This document shows, piece by piece, positions 23,504-30,684 of a stretch of DNA of 33,417 bases (positions within the stretch are counted from its first letter, which is position 1; each line of letters begins with the position of its first letter). Source of the DNA: Sinosporangium album (GTDB lineage Bacteria > Actinomycetota > Actinomycetes > Streptosporangiales > Streptosporangiaceae); NCBI RefSeq assembly GCF_900100605.1, contig NZ_FNCN01000046.1, positions 1 through 33,417 of the forward strand, in the 5' to 3' direction. The position numbers and the translations under genes were made by a program. The notes under the pieces were generated by a model. The model ran no database searches. It was not told where the DNA came from and saw only the letters and a program-made list of their open reading frames with translations.

Positions 23504-23574
23504 GCTCACGGGGAAACCTGCCTGTATCAACCCGCTGGGCCGGGTCGCGTCTCCGCGGCCCGGCTCAAACGCGT

Positions 23575-23591
23575 CTGGGGCCTCGCCCCAG
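23575..23591 (-). terminator. Terminator hairpin after the DUF2637-like gene
   Basis: CTGGGGC / GCCCCAG with a 3-nt loop, just beyond the stop of the long minus-strand gene. Confidence 0.5.
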
Positions 23592-23598
23592 GCGCCTC

Positions 23599-25512
23599 TC
23601 AGCCCTCGGAGCGGTTCTCGGCTCGCTCCTCAGAGGGTTCCTGAGGGATGCTCTTCGGCGGTCGGGGCGAACTACGCATCCGTCCTGACGGCGGAGCCAT
23701 GGGCACGGTGTCGCCCGCGGCGGGGCTCGGGGTGCCGTCCTGGCCGCCGTCATGCGCGCTCTGTCGGCCTGCCCTGCCGGTGTCCTGTCGGCCGGTGCAT
23801 GGCAGGTCTGGGGTGCGGGCGTTGGTGTTCTGGCTGGTGGTGTCCTGCCTGTTTCTGAGTTGGCCGCCTGTGGGCCGGCTGCCGCGGTCTCGGTTGCCGT
23901 GGCTCTGGTCGCCACGGTTCCGGCTGCCATGGTCCTGGCTGCCGTGGTCCTCGGTGCCGTGGTCCTGGGTGCCGTGGTCCGGTCTGTTGTCGGTCTCGGT
24001 TGCTGAGGGGCTGGAAGCGGTCGGGGCCGGGGCCGCGGCCCGGCTTACGGGCTCGCTCGCGGAGGGTTGGCCTTTCGTGGGGCGGGCTGTGGCCGACGTA
24101 GGCCGGCGCGAGACCTCGGCAGCTCTGCGGGACGCGGTCCTGGAGATCGGCGGGATGCCATCGGGGATAACCGGGTGCGGCTCGGTATCGACGTCCGAGT
24201 TGTCCGCGGCGCCGGAACCGGTTGTGTTGTCCTGGGGCGGCCGGGAGGGCTGTTTTTGCCGTACGGCGCGAGCCTTGGCTGGGCCGTCCTCCGGGGTGTG
24301 CGGGATCGCGGCGGGCCGTCTGGGCGTCCGCTGCGGGAGCCGGGCCTCGCCGGTGGAGGGCCCGCTGAGGGCGCGCAGCGGTTGAGTGGGGACGTCCTTC
24401 TCGCTGACAGGGGCGATAGGAGCGGCAGGAGCGGCAGGGGCGACGCCTTCAGCCTGGTCAGCCCGGTCAGCCCGGTCGACATGGTCGACGCGGTGGATGT
24501 CGCTGTCGGCCTCGCTTGGGCGTGGATGGACGAGGACGTCACCCTTGCCCGGTCGAACGAGGTCGCCCCACCGCACCGGCCGCTGCTTGCGAGGTTCGTC
24601 AGGCGAGGCGTGGAGGTGTGGCCGCGGAGTCGAGGTTTCGGGGGATTGAGAGGCTTCGGGGGCTTGTGCTTCTTGGGTTTCGCGGGTTTCCGCGCTCTCC
24701 GGGGTTTCGAGGGGTTTGGGGGAGGGCGCGGCTTCTGGGGCTGCGGGGGCCACTTGGGCGGGGAGGGGCTGTGTGGGTTCGGCTGTGCCGTACTGGCCGT
24801 ACTGGCCGTGCTGCTCGTGCTGCTCGTGAGGGGTGGGTTGGTTGTCTTCGTGGCGTTCCGCGGGCGATGTCGGGATAGCCGCCTGCGGGATGGTGGGGGA
24901 TGCCTGTGGTTCGGGTCCCCCAATGCCGCGTTTGTCCCGAGCGTCCTTGTCGGGGGTGTCGAAGGGCACGATGTCGTCGGCGGGTTCCGACACGGCCTCG
25001 CCGTACGCCTCGCGGCGCGTGCGGGCGTGCTTGATGACGAGCAGCCACAGCCACAGCGCCAGGGCCAGCATGACCCACGGGGCCACCGCCACTCCGATCG
25101 CCGCGTGGCGCGGATCGACGGTCACTGGGAGGGCGTCGGACAGGTTCGCCCACGCGGCCGCTGCGAGCAGGGCGATCAGCACGACTGCGGTTTGGAGCCG
25201 GATGAGCGGCCTGCCGGAGCGTAGAAGCAACACGCTGATCAGAGCGACGGCGAGCAGGGCGTTGAACCCCGCCGGATAGAGATAGGCCAAATGCGGCACC
25301 GCCTGGCCCGCAAGCGCCAATCTCCGTAAGTCATCGAAAGAAAGCACACAGGCGGCAGCGGCCAGCAGCACCACGCCGAGACCCGCCAAGGCGATCCCGA
25401 CACGGTAAAGCGCGAGGGCCAGTCTCCCCGGCCCCCGCTCGACCGCGGCCGGCCTAGGGGGAGCGGACGGGCGACGCGGCCTGGCTGGGGCGGAGGGAGG
25501 TGTCACATCCAT
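23599..25512 (-). CDS. DUF2637-like four-helix membrane protein with long disordered tail
   Basis: 637 residues. The first 165 form four predicted transmembrane helices (about 35-56, 76-97, 104-124 and 139-160) with the segment VLSFDDLRRLALAGQAVPHL followed by YLYPAGFNALLAV, the pattern of DUF2637 (SpdB-like) actinomycete proteins. The remaining 470 residues are Pro/Thr/Ser/Glu-rich and predicted disordered, probably cytoplasmic. Near the C-terminus is a run of imperfect five-residue repeats (DHGTQ, DHGTE, DHGSQ) matched by 15-bp DNA repeats around 23,880-23,981. Related proteins occur on conjugative elements and near chromosomal genes; function unknown. It is transcribed against its neighbours and sits between ispF and cysS, genes that are usually closer together. 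Confidence 0.72.
   Translation of the reverse strand: MDVTPPSAPARPRRPSAPPRPAAVERGPGRLALALYRVGIALAGLGVVLLAAAACVLSFDDLRRLALAGQAVPHLAYLYPAGFNALLAVALISVLLLRSGRPLIRLQTAVVLIALLAAAAWANLSDALPVTVDPRHAAIGVAVAPWVMLALALWLWLLVIKHARTRREAYGEAVSEPADDIVPFDTPDKDARDKRGIGGPEPQASPTIPQAAIPTSPAERHEDNQPTPHEQHEQHGQYGQYGTAEPTQPLPAQVAPAAPEAAPSPKPLETPESAETRETQEAQAPEASQSPETSTPRPHLHASPDEPRKQRPVRWGDLVRPGKGDVLVHPRPSEADSDIHRVDHVDRADRADQAEGVAPAAPAAPIAPVSEKDVPTQPLRALSGPSTGEARLPQRTPRRPAAIPHTPEDGPAKARAVRQKQPSRPPQDNTTGSGAADNSDVDTEPHPVIPDGIPPISRTASRRAAEVSRRPTSATARPTKGQPSASEPVSRAAAPAPTASSPSATETDNRPDHGTQDHGTEDHGSQDHGSRNRGDQSHGNRDRGSRPTGGQLRNRQDTTSQNTNARTPDLPCTGRQDTGRAGRQSAHDGGQDGTPSPAAGDTVPMAPPSGRMRSSPRPPKSIPQEPSEERAENRSEG
23880..23981 (-). 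repeat. 15-bp degenerate tandem repeats inside the DUF2637-like gene
   Basis: On the plus strand GTGCCGTGGTCCTGG-type units recur in phase with codons, encoding the DHG-x-x repeats of the disordered tail. Confidence 0.7.
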
Positions 25513-25619
25513 GGCGGTTCGAGCCTACAGAATCAGGTCTTAGGCGTGATCTGCGTACTGCCCCAGGTTTCTTGGGCTGTGACATGATCAGGGAAGTTAC
25601 GCCTGTTGAGGGGAAACCT

Positions 25620-26006
25620 ATGGCCACTCTGTCGGATGACGTAAGAAAGCTCTTTGACGACCCGAACTTCGCCACCGTCACGAGCCTCAATCCGGACGGC
25701 AGCCCGCAATCCAGCGTGGTATGGGTGAAGTCTGAAGGCAGCGACATCCTTTTCTCAACCGCCAAAGGACGTCGCAAGCACCGCAACTTCGAGCGCGACG
25801 CACGCACGTCGGCCCTGGTGGTGGACCCGGAGAACCCTTACCGCTACGTCGAGGTACGCGGCACCGTCGTGATGGTGGACGACCCGAGGGGAGACCTGAT
25901 CCAGGAGCTCTCCCACAAGTACACGGGGCAGCCCTTCGTCGATCAGCCGGGCAACGAGCGGGTGATCGTACGGATCGTTCCGGACAAGGTCATCGTCCGG
26001 GCCTGA
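25620..26006 (+). CDS. PPOX-class F420-dependent oxidoreductase
   Basis: 128-residue split beta-barrel flavin/deazaflavin-binding protein of the pyridoxamine 5'-phosphate oxidase superfamily, in the actinobacterial F420-dependent group. The barrel opens FATVTSLNPDGSPQSSVVWV, followed by ILFSTAKGRRKHRNFERD, whose Lys/Arg cluster contacts the cofactor phosphate, then SALVVDPENPYRYVEVRGTV. Such enzymes reduce varied substrates with F420H2; the substrate here is unknown. GAGGGG lies about 7 nt before ATG 25620. Length is standard. Confidence 0.88.
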   Translation: MATLSDDVRKLFDDPNFATVTSLNPDGSPQSSVVWVKSEGSDILFSTAKGRRKHRNFERDARTSALVVDPENPYRYVEVRGTVVMVDDPRGDLIQELSHKYTGQPFVDQPGNERVIVRIVPDKVIVRA

Positions 26007-26331
26007 GGGCGCGCGGGCCGTCGGCCGGTCGTCCGGTCGGGTCGGTCGTCCGGTGGGGTCGGGAGTCGGCCGTCGTGTTGTTCGTGCGGCGGGTGCGTTC
26101 GTCGGCGGGTGCTCGGGAGCGGGACCGGTGGGGTACGGCGGAGCGTGCTTGAGGTGGCTGTGCCGTACGTCGTGGTTGGTGCGGGTGGATGTGTCTTGGC
26201 GGGCATTTGATCACGAAAGTGTCGGCTGGTTGAGGGGTAGCGAGAAGAGATCTCGGTGGCTGTCGCTGCCTTATGTTGTTTTGCGGCCACTCAACGTGGC
26301 GCATCCCGGCATGTGAGGCGGGCCAAGGCAT
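26007..26331. other. Intergenic region upstream of cysS
   Basis: No gene supported. The first 60 bases contain direct repeats built on GGTCGGTCGTCCGG. The rest is somewhat lower in GC. An 87-codon open frame here has no domain signal and no ribosome-binding site. Confidence 0.4.
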
Positions 26332-26337
26332 TAGCCT
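26332..26337 (+). promoter_or_regulatory. Leaderless -10 box of cysS
   Basis: TAGCCT 7 nt before GTG 26345. It fixes the start and excludes the longer in-frame start at 26273. Confidence 0.55.
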
Positions 26338-26344
26338 TGCGTTC

Positions 26345-27742
26345 GTGAGCCTGCACCTTTACGACACCAGTGCGCGTGCGATCCGCGAATTCGTTCCGAT
26401 CGAGACCGGTCGGGCGTCGATATACCTGTGTGGGGCCACCGTGCAGGCGCCGCCCCACATCGGGCATATCCGGTCGGGCATCAACTTCGACGTGCTCCGG
26501 CGATGGTTGACGCGATCCGGTTACGAGGTCACGTTCTGCCGCAACGTCACCGACATCGACGACAAGATCATTCGAGTGGCCGCGGGGGAGGGCGTGCCGT
26601 GGTTCGCCGTGGCCGAGCGCAATCAGCGCGCCTTCACCTGGGCATACCAGGTGCTCGGCTGCCTGCCGCCGACCGTCGAGCCCCGGGCCACGGGTCATGT
26701 TCCCGAGATGATCGAGCTGATGAAGCGGCTCATCGCGCGTGGCCACGCCTATGCGGTGAACGGCGACGTCTACTTCGATGTCATGTCCTATGCCGACCGC
26801 TATGGTTCGCTGTCGCGGCAGCTCCTGGAGAACGTCCGCGCCGCAGGCGACACGGATTCGGACTCGGGCAAGCGCGACCCGCGCGACTTCGCCCTCTGGA
26901 AGGCCGCCAAGCCGGGCGAGCCGACATGGGAGACGCCGTGGGGCCCCGGGCGTCCCGGGTGGCACCTTGAGTGCTCGGCGATGGCGACGAAATACCTCGG
27001 CCCGACGTTCGACATCCACGGTGGCGGACTCGACCTGATCTTCCCGCACCATGAGAACGAGCTGACCCAGTCGCAGGCGGCGGGTGATGGTTTCGCCCGC
27101 TACTGGATGCACAACGGTCTGCTGACCATGGGCGGCGAGAAGATGAGCAAGTCGCAGGGCAACTCGCTGCTGATCCCGGAGATGCTCAAGAAGGTCCGGC
27201 CGGTCGAGCTGCGCTACTACCTTGTCGCGCCGCACTACAGGTCAATGATCGACTACTCGGACGAGGCCCTGCAGGAGGCCGCCCTCGGCTACCGCCGTAT
27301 CGAGGGCTTCGTCACCCGCGCGGCCGAGGTGATCCACGACGTCGACGCCCACGCCCCGCTGCCGCAGGCGTTCGTCGACGCCCTCGACGACGACCTCGGC
27401 GTGCCCCAGGCGCTCGCCGTTGTCCACGAGGTCGTCCGCGAAGGCAACGTGGCGCTGGCCCAGGGCAACAAAGAGCAGGTCGCGAGGCTGCTGGCCGAGA
27501 CCCAGAACATGCTCGACGTGCTCGGCCTCGATCCCCGCTCCGAGCAGTGGCGCGGCGCCGAATCCGGCGCCGGCCTGCGCGGCGTCGTCGACGCCCTCGT
27601 CGCCGTGGCCTTGGAGCAGCGGCAGGCCGCGCGTGAGCGCAAGGACTACGCGGCGGCCGACGCCATCCGCGACCGGCTGGCCTCCGCCGGCATCGTCGTG
27701 GAGGACACCCCGCAAGGTTCCCGCTGGGAGCTCGCGCACTGA
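26345..27742 (+). CDS. cysS: Cysteine-tRNA ligase
   Basis: 465-residue class Ia synthetase that charges tRNA-Cys. HIGH is at residues 38-41 and KMSKS at 266-270. The zinc ligands Cys29, Cys210, His235 and Glu239 sit one position after those of the E. coli enzyme. The C-terminal part shows the usual anticodon-binding helices ending in [20 protein letters not shown]. The KMSKS loop and full length distinguish it from the paralogue MshC of mycothiol synthesis. GTG start set by the leaderless promoter. It precedes rlmB, an arrangement common in actinobacteria. Confidence 0.95.
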   Translation: MSLHLYDTSARAIREFVPIETGRASIYLCGATVQAPPHIGHIRSGINFDVLRRWLTRSGYEVTFCRNVTDIDDKIIRVAAGEGVPWFAVAERNQRAFTWAYQVLGCLPPTVEPRATGHVPEMIELMKRLIARGHAYAVNGDVYFDVMSYADRYGSLSRQLLENVRAAGDTDSDSGKRDPRDFALWKAAKPGEPTWETPWGPGRPGWHLECSAMATKYLGPTFDIHGGGLDLIFPHHENELTQSQAAGDGFARYWMHNGLLTMGGEKMSKSQGNSLLIPEMLKKVRPVELRYYLVAPHYRSMIDYSDEALQEAALGYRRIEGFVTRAAEVIHDVDAHAPLPQAFVDALDDDLGVPQALAVVHEVVREGNVALAQGNKEQVARLLAETQNMLDVLGLDPRSEQWRGAESGAGLRGVVDALVAVALEQRQAARERKDYAAADAIRDRLASAGIVVEDTPQGSRWELAH

Positions 27743-27757
27743 CGATCAGTCCGGCGA

Positions 27758-27784
27758 CCGTGGAGCGGTGCGCCCGCTCCACGG
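27758..27784 (+). terminator. Terminator of cysS
   Basis: Perfect 11-bp stem CCGTGGAGCGG / CCGCTCCACGG with loop TGCGC, 15 bp after the stop. Confidence 0.75.
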
Positions 27785-27888
27785 ACCCGGCTCCGTGGCT
27801 GCCGGCGTTGTGCCAGGCCACGAGGATCAGGGGGATCCGGGGGTGCTCGCCCGGCGGGCGGGGCGCTCGGACAGTGTGCCGCAGGCCG

Positions 27889-27894
27889 TACCCT
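27889..27894 (+). promoter_or_regulatory. Leaderless -10 box of rlmB
   Basis: TACCCT 7 nt before ATG 27902, with no Shine-Dalgarno sequence. Confidence 0.5.
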
Positions 27895-27901
27895 AGACAG
27901 C

Positions 27902-28855
27902 ATGGCTGGTGGCGGAAGGGCGTCGGGTAGGCCCTCGAAGAAGAAGAGCCCCACAAAGGGCAGCGGCGGCAAGGTTCGCCGTTCCCTGGAGGGCAAGGGC
28001 GCGACCCCGCCCGCCCACATGCGGCATTGGTATAAGGACCGCCAGCGTGAGGCGGCAGCGACAGGCGGTGCACGCCCCGCGACCCCCGCGCCCCGCAAGG
28101 TGAGGCGCGACGATACCAACGAGATCGTCGGCGGTCGCAACCCCGTCGTCGAGGCGCTCCGGGCAGGCATCCCCGCGACCGCGCTCTACGTGGGGCAGCG
28201 CCTCGACAGCGACGACCGCGTCCGCGAATCCATCAAGATCGCGGCTGACCGCGGCATCGCGCTGCTTGAGGTCTCCCGCGAGCGGCTCGACCGTCTCACG
28301 GGCGGCACCCACCACCAGGGTCTCGCCCTGCAGATCCCGCCCTACGAATACGCCCACCCCGACGATCTGGTGAGTTTCGCCCAGGACGCGACGGAAGTGC
28401 CCCTGATCGTCGCCCTCGACAGCGTCACCGACCCCCGCAACCTCGGCGCGATCGCCCGCTCCACCACCGCCTTCGGCGGCCACGGCATCGTCGTCCCGCA
28501 GCGCCGCTCCGTCGGCGTCACCGCCGGCGCCTGGAAGACCTCCGCCGGCACTCTCGCCCACCTTCCCGTCGCCCGCGCCGCGAACCTCACGAGCACTCTC
28601 CGTGAATACCGCGCCGCCGGCCTCTTCGTCGTCGGCCTCGACGGCGACGGCACCACCGAGCTCGGCGACCTCCAGCTCGCCACTGAGCCCCTCGTCGTGG
28701 TCGTCGGCTCCGAGGGCAAGGGCCTTTCCCGCCTCGTCCGCGACACCTGCGACGTCGTCGTCCGCATCCCCATGCACGCCGCTGCCGAGTCCCTCAACGC
28801 CGGCGTGGCCACCGGCATCGCCCTCTACGAGATCGCCCGCCTCCGCCGCGGCTGA
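27902..28855 (+). CDS. rlmB: 23S rRNA (guanosine-2'-O-)-methyltransferase RlmB
   Basis: 317-residue SPOUT methyltransferase, expected to methylate the 2'-O of G2251 in the P-loop of 23S rRNA. A basic disordered extension (about 1-70, rich in Lys, Arg, Pro) comes before the substrate-binding domain that starts at [15 protein letters not shown]. The SPOUT knot follows: motif 1 [19 protein letters not shown], motif 2 [18 protein letters not shown] and motif 3 [20 protein letters not shown], which together form the SAM-binding trefoil. The extended N-terminus is usual in actinomycetes. The start is defined by the leaderless promoter. Confidence 0.93.
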   Translation: MAGGGRASGRPSKKKSPTKGSGGKVRRSLEGKGATPPAHMRHWYKDRQREAAATGGARPATPAPRKVRRDDTNEIVGGRNPVVEALRAGIPATALYVGQRLDSDDRVRESIKIAADRGIALLEVSRERLDRLTGGTHHQGLALQIPPYEYAHPDDLVSFAQDATEVPLIVALDSVTDPRNLGAIARSTTAFGGHGIVVPQRRSVGVTAGAWKTSAGTLAHLPVARAANLTSTLREYRAAGLFVVGLDGDGTTELGDLQLATEPLVVVVGSEGKGLSRLVRDTCDVVVRIPMHAAAESLNAGVATGIALYEIARLRRG

Positions 28856-28865
28856 CCCGGCCCCA

Positions 28866-28957
28866 GCGGGCCTCCCGCAGTCCCCGTGTCGGCCTCGCCG
28901 TACCGGTCTTCCTGTACGGCGGAAGCCGACCCGCGGGCCGTGGCCGTGGTCGGCTTC
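28866..28957 (+). terminator. Three successive hairpins after rlmB
   Basis: GCGGG/CCCGC (28866-28878), GCCGTAC/GTACGGC (28897-28920) and GAAGCCGAC/GTCGGCTTC (28922-28957) lie in the 100 bp after the stop. Together they form a likely termination zone before the tRNA gene. Confidence 0.5.
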
Positions 28958-29022
28958 GAATCGCTGTGCCACACTTGAAGCAGAAACGGCACACCGAGGT
29001 GCCGGTGATCTTAGAGAGCGAC

Positions 29023-29028
29023 TATACT
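29023..29028 (+). promoter_or_regulatory. -10 box of the tRNA-Thr gene
   Basis: TATACT, close to consensus, 10 bp before the mature tRNA 5' end. No clear -35 is visible. Confidence 0.5.
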
Positions 29029-29038
29029 GTTTGGTCGC

Positions 29039-29111
29039 GCCGACGTAGCTCAATCGGCAGAGCGGCTGTCTTGTAAACAGCAGGCCAGGGGTTCGATTCC
29101 CCTCGTCGGCT
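29039..29111 (+). tRNA. tRNA-Thr (anticodon TGT)
   Basis: 73-nt cloverleaf. Acceptor GCCGACG/CGTCGGC, D arm GCTC...GAGC, anticodon stem GCTGT/ACAGC around CTTGTAA with anticodon TGT, and T arm CAGGGGTTCGATTCCCCTC. CCA is not encoded. Its 3' half is the integration target of the element that follows. Confidence 0.95.
29070..29111 (+). repeat. attL: tRNA-Thr 3' half, first copy of the att duplication
   Basis: From the anticodon loop to the discriminator base. It recurs 1,164 bp downstream with two substitutions. The tRNA gene is restored by this copy, as usual for tRNA-targeting integrases. Confidence 0.8.
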
Positions 29112-29119
29112 CGCAGCGC

Positions 29120-29154
29120 AAAGGGCCCCTTGCGATCAAGCAAGGGGCCCTTTT
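29120..29154 (+). terminator. Rho-independent terminator of tRNA-Thr
   Basis: 14-bp perfect stem AAAGGGCCCCTTGC / GCAAGGGGCCCTTT, loop GATCAA, ending in TTTT. A decayed copy of the same hairpin lies at 30284-30314 after the second att site. Confidence 0.85.
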
Positions 29155-29172
29155 GCTAACACTTTTGCTAAC
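29155..29172 (+). repeat. Arm-type repeat pair 1 (GCTAAC x2)
   Basis: GCTAAC at 29155 and 29167, spaced 12 bp, just inside attL. Resembles arm-type binding sites of a tyrosine integrase. Confidence 0.5.
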
Positions 29173-29182
29173 AGCGGGTCGG

Positions 29183-29262
29183 TCAGGCCGCCGCGTCCTT
29201 GATCGCCTGGGCGAAGATATCAGCGGCCGTCGCCAACTTCTCGGACACCACTCGGTGTCGGT
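29183..29262 (-). pseudogene. Integrase C-terminal remnant 1
   Basis: On the minus strand the frame ends VVSEKLATAADIFAQAIKD then AAA and stop. Just upstream, in a shifted frame, is VTDT, the start of the catalytic-Tyr box of tyrosine recombinases, with the Tyr codon lost. The scrap abuts attL with its 3' end facing the tRNA, the standard position of such integrases. It resembles remnant 2 near 30,345. Confidence 0.5.
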
Positions 29263-29263
29263 G

Positions 29264-29500
29264 ACGGCTCACCTGTTTCAACAGGAACTGCGCAAGTCCG
29301 CGACCGCGATCGGACGGGAGGTCTTCGCCACCAGGATCACCGCGCCCGATGGCGCGTTGGACTGGCGCAGCGGCGACTGGGACGAACTGGTCTACGAGCC
29401 CATCGAGGTCCCCGAGCCGATCAGGAATCGCCTGCATGCCTACCTCGACCGGCTCGGGCTGGTGTTCGGGTGCTTCGATTTCGTCCTCGGTGAGGACCAT
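29264..29500 (+). pseudogene. ATP-grasp peptide ligase (graspetide synthetase) fragment
   Basis: The frame reads HLFQQELRKSATAIGREVFA, then TRITAPDGALDWRSGDWDEL, then YEPIEVPEPI and LDRLGLVFGCFDFVLGED. This matches the C-terminal ATP-grasp region of actinobacterial RiPP maturases of the TgmB/MvdD type. In order it shows the strand with VFA-x-RI, the DWR turn and LGLVFG-x-FDFV before the metal-binding glutamates. The N-terminal two thirds and the final FLE-x-N metal motif are missing. Intact enzymes form ester or amide cross-links between acidic and Ser/Thr/Lys side chains of a precursor peptide. Identification is from motif memory and not from a search. Confidence 0.65.
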
Positions 29501-30053
29501 CCCCTGGCCGTGGCTGTGGCAGGTCCGCGTCGGCGGGACCATCACCGCCCCCATGTGCGGCTGGATGGGCGGGGTCGCCTTCGCTCATCTGACCATGGGC
29601 GGGAACGACATAGCCCAAGGCCGGTTCCTGAACGAAGATCTGTTCTTCATGACCGCCCGGTCCCACCTGCCGCCGCCGCGTCCACCGATGGTGTCCGGCC
29701 TGGGGGAGGCTCGCCAGAGCAGGATAGATCCGTCGATTCTCCAGGATGAGACTGGCACATGGGTGGCCCAGCTCGCTGTTCCGCAGGCGCAGCACTCTTG
29801 GAGTGATGACAGGGCCTTCCTCGTGGATGTCGGCACCGGATCCAGGGCTAGCGCCAAGCCGTCCCCTGACGGCGGCTGGGTCGCGTATCAGTCCGGTCCC
29901 GTCCGTCTGTGGGATGCGGTTGAAGACGTGATCCTCACCTGGCAGGAGGCGGGTCGGCCACATCAGTCGGAGTTCGGACTCACAGCGACACCTGACGAAC
30001 AGTGGGTATGGCTTGGCGACCCCAGTGGCCCTCGCTGGTATCTGCCGGCATAG
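29501..30053 (+). pseudogene. PIMT-like methyltransferase C-terminal fragment (graspetide-associated)
   Basis: In a different frame from the ATP-grasp piece, starting about WPWLWQVRVGGTITAP (the post-Rossmann GGxIxxP strand of protein-isoaspartate methyltransferases). It continues through GRFLNEDLFFMTARSH and ends QSGPVRLWDAVEDVILTWQE, AGRPHQSEFGLTATPDEQWV, WLGDP. The tail with its GP-RLWD, AGRP and FGLT-TPD-Q-VWL elements is typical of the PIMT homologues encoded next to ATP-grasp RiPP ligases. The SAM-binding half is deleted. The gene order, ligase then methyltransferase, is that of complete graspetide clusters. Confidence 0.65.
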
Positions 30054-30107
30054 CTGCTGCCGCCTACCTGCCCAGTGAGAGATGTGGACAGGACGGCCGC
30101 TGATCTT

Positions 30108-30125
30108 GCTAACGGCAGTGCTAAC
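30108..30125 (+). repeat. Arm-type repeat pair 2 (GCTAAC x2)
   Basis: GCTAAC at 30108 and 30120, again spaced 12 bp, near the right end of the element. Confidence 0.5.
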
Positions 30126-30233
30126 AGCGGCCGGGGACGGCGGTGGACACCGAGAGAAGGCGATCAAGCTGATTTGGTGTCTGAGCTGGGCAGATGAGAC
30201 GTGGAGAGACTCCTGGAGAGGGGCCTCAGCCGA

Positions 30234-30275
30234 CTTGTGAACAGCAGGCCAGGGGTTCGATTCCCCTCGTCGACT
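30234..30275 (+). repeat. attR: second copy of the tRNA-Thr 3' half
   Basis: 40 of 42 positions match 29070-29111 (differences at 30239 and 30273). The similarity continues into the terminator hairpin and beyond, up to the integrase stop codon. Confidence 0.8.
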
Positions 30276-30317
30276 CGCAGCGCAAAGGCCCCTTGCGATC
30301 AAGCACGGGGCCTTCAT

Positions 30318-30335
30318 GCTAACGGCGTTGCTAAC
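30318..30335 (+). repeat. Arm-type repeat pair 3 (GCTAAC x2)
   Basis: GCTAAC at 30318 and 30330, spaced 12 bp, placed relative to attR as pair 1 is to attL. It would belong to the older element. Confidence 0.5.
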
Positions 30336-30344
30336 AGTGTGCCG

Positions 30345-30480
30345 TTATCTCTTGATCGCCTCAGTGAAGATCTCCGCCACCACCGACCCGGCCCCGGCGG
30401 GCCTCCCGCCGCCCTCGAGTGTGATCGCCGGATCGCCGTGCCCGAGCCGCGCCCGACCTTGGTGAAGGCGAGCGTGAGCT
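30345..30480 (-). pseudogene. Integrase C-terminal remnant 2
   Basis: Minus-strand frame ends RARLGHGDPAITLE, a short diverged stretch, then SVVAEIFTEAIKR and stop. LGHGDPAITL is the conserved box II His region of tyrosine recombinases. The Tyr box that should follow is deleted, and a frameshift lies just upstream (a KVG/ARLGH break). Its stop lies within 2 bp of the position predicted from remnant 1 plus the 1,164-bp offset, so it is the corresponding gene of an earlier, related element. Confidence 0.6.
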
Positions 30481-30628
30481 GTCCGGGCAGTTCCCGTTGG
30501 GTAAGCCCGGCGAGTTGACCACGCGGCGGCGTAGGGCCTCCGCCGTCCACGTGATGGTCCGCGGCGGCCGGCGCCGCTGAGCCGGGACTCGCGCCACCGG
30601 GACGGCGGGAGTCCAGGGGACGTTGACT

Positions 30629-30675
30629 TTGTCGCAATGTATGACGCATCATGTTGATACAAAGCTTGCGACAAA
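30629..30675 (+). promoter_or_regulatory. Nested palindromic operator of the YtrA-type operon
   Basis: Outer perfect inverted repeat TTTGTCGCAA (30629) / TTGCGACAAA (30666). Inside it is a second symmetric element, TGTATGA...TTGATACA, with matching TGTAT/ATACA ends. TTGACT at 30623 may be a -35. The outer arm ends at the Shine-Dalgarno sequence, so a bound repressor would block both transcription and initiation. Confidence 0.6.
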
Positions 30676-30684
30676 GGAGGCGCT

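Larger units (their letters stand above)
29112..30275 (+). mobile_element. Degenerate 1.16-kb integrative element remnant at tRNA-Thr
   Basis: Bounded by the 42-bp tRNA-derived duplication. It contains an integrase C-terminal scrap beside attL, paired GCTAAC repeats near each end, and fragments of an ATP-grasp ligase and a PIMT-like methyltransferase. No intact gene remains, so it is immobile on its own. Confidence 0.75.

Noticed and set aside
24067-25224. 385-codon plus-strand open frame
   Set aside because: Antisense to the DUF2637-like gene; the minus strand has transmembrane helices and sensible codon bias, while this frame is Gly/Arg/Phe-rich noise.
26053-26316. 87-codon ORF before cysS
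   Set aside because: No homology or ribosome-binding site; overlaps repeat-like GGTCGG sequence and the cysS promoter region.
26345-27742. MshC (mycothiol cysteine ligase) instead of CysS
   Set aside because: Full-length anticodon-binding region, and zinc ligands and KMSKS as in CysS; MshC is shorter and differs around these motifs.
29231-29275. Plus-strand integrase-like motif LGHHSVSVTAHLF
   Set aside because: Looks like a tyrosine-recombinase box II, but the minus strand of the same DNA carries the integrase tail shared with the second remnant at a matching offset. The plus reading is probably chance, or at most the entry into the ATP-grasp fragment.
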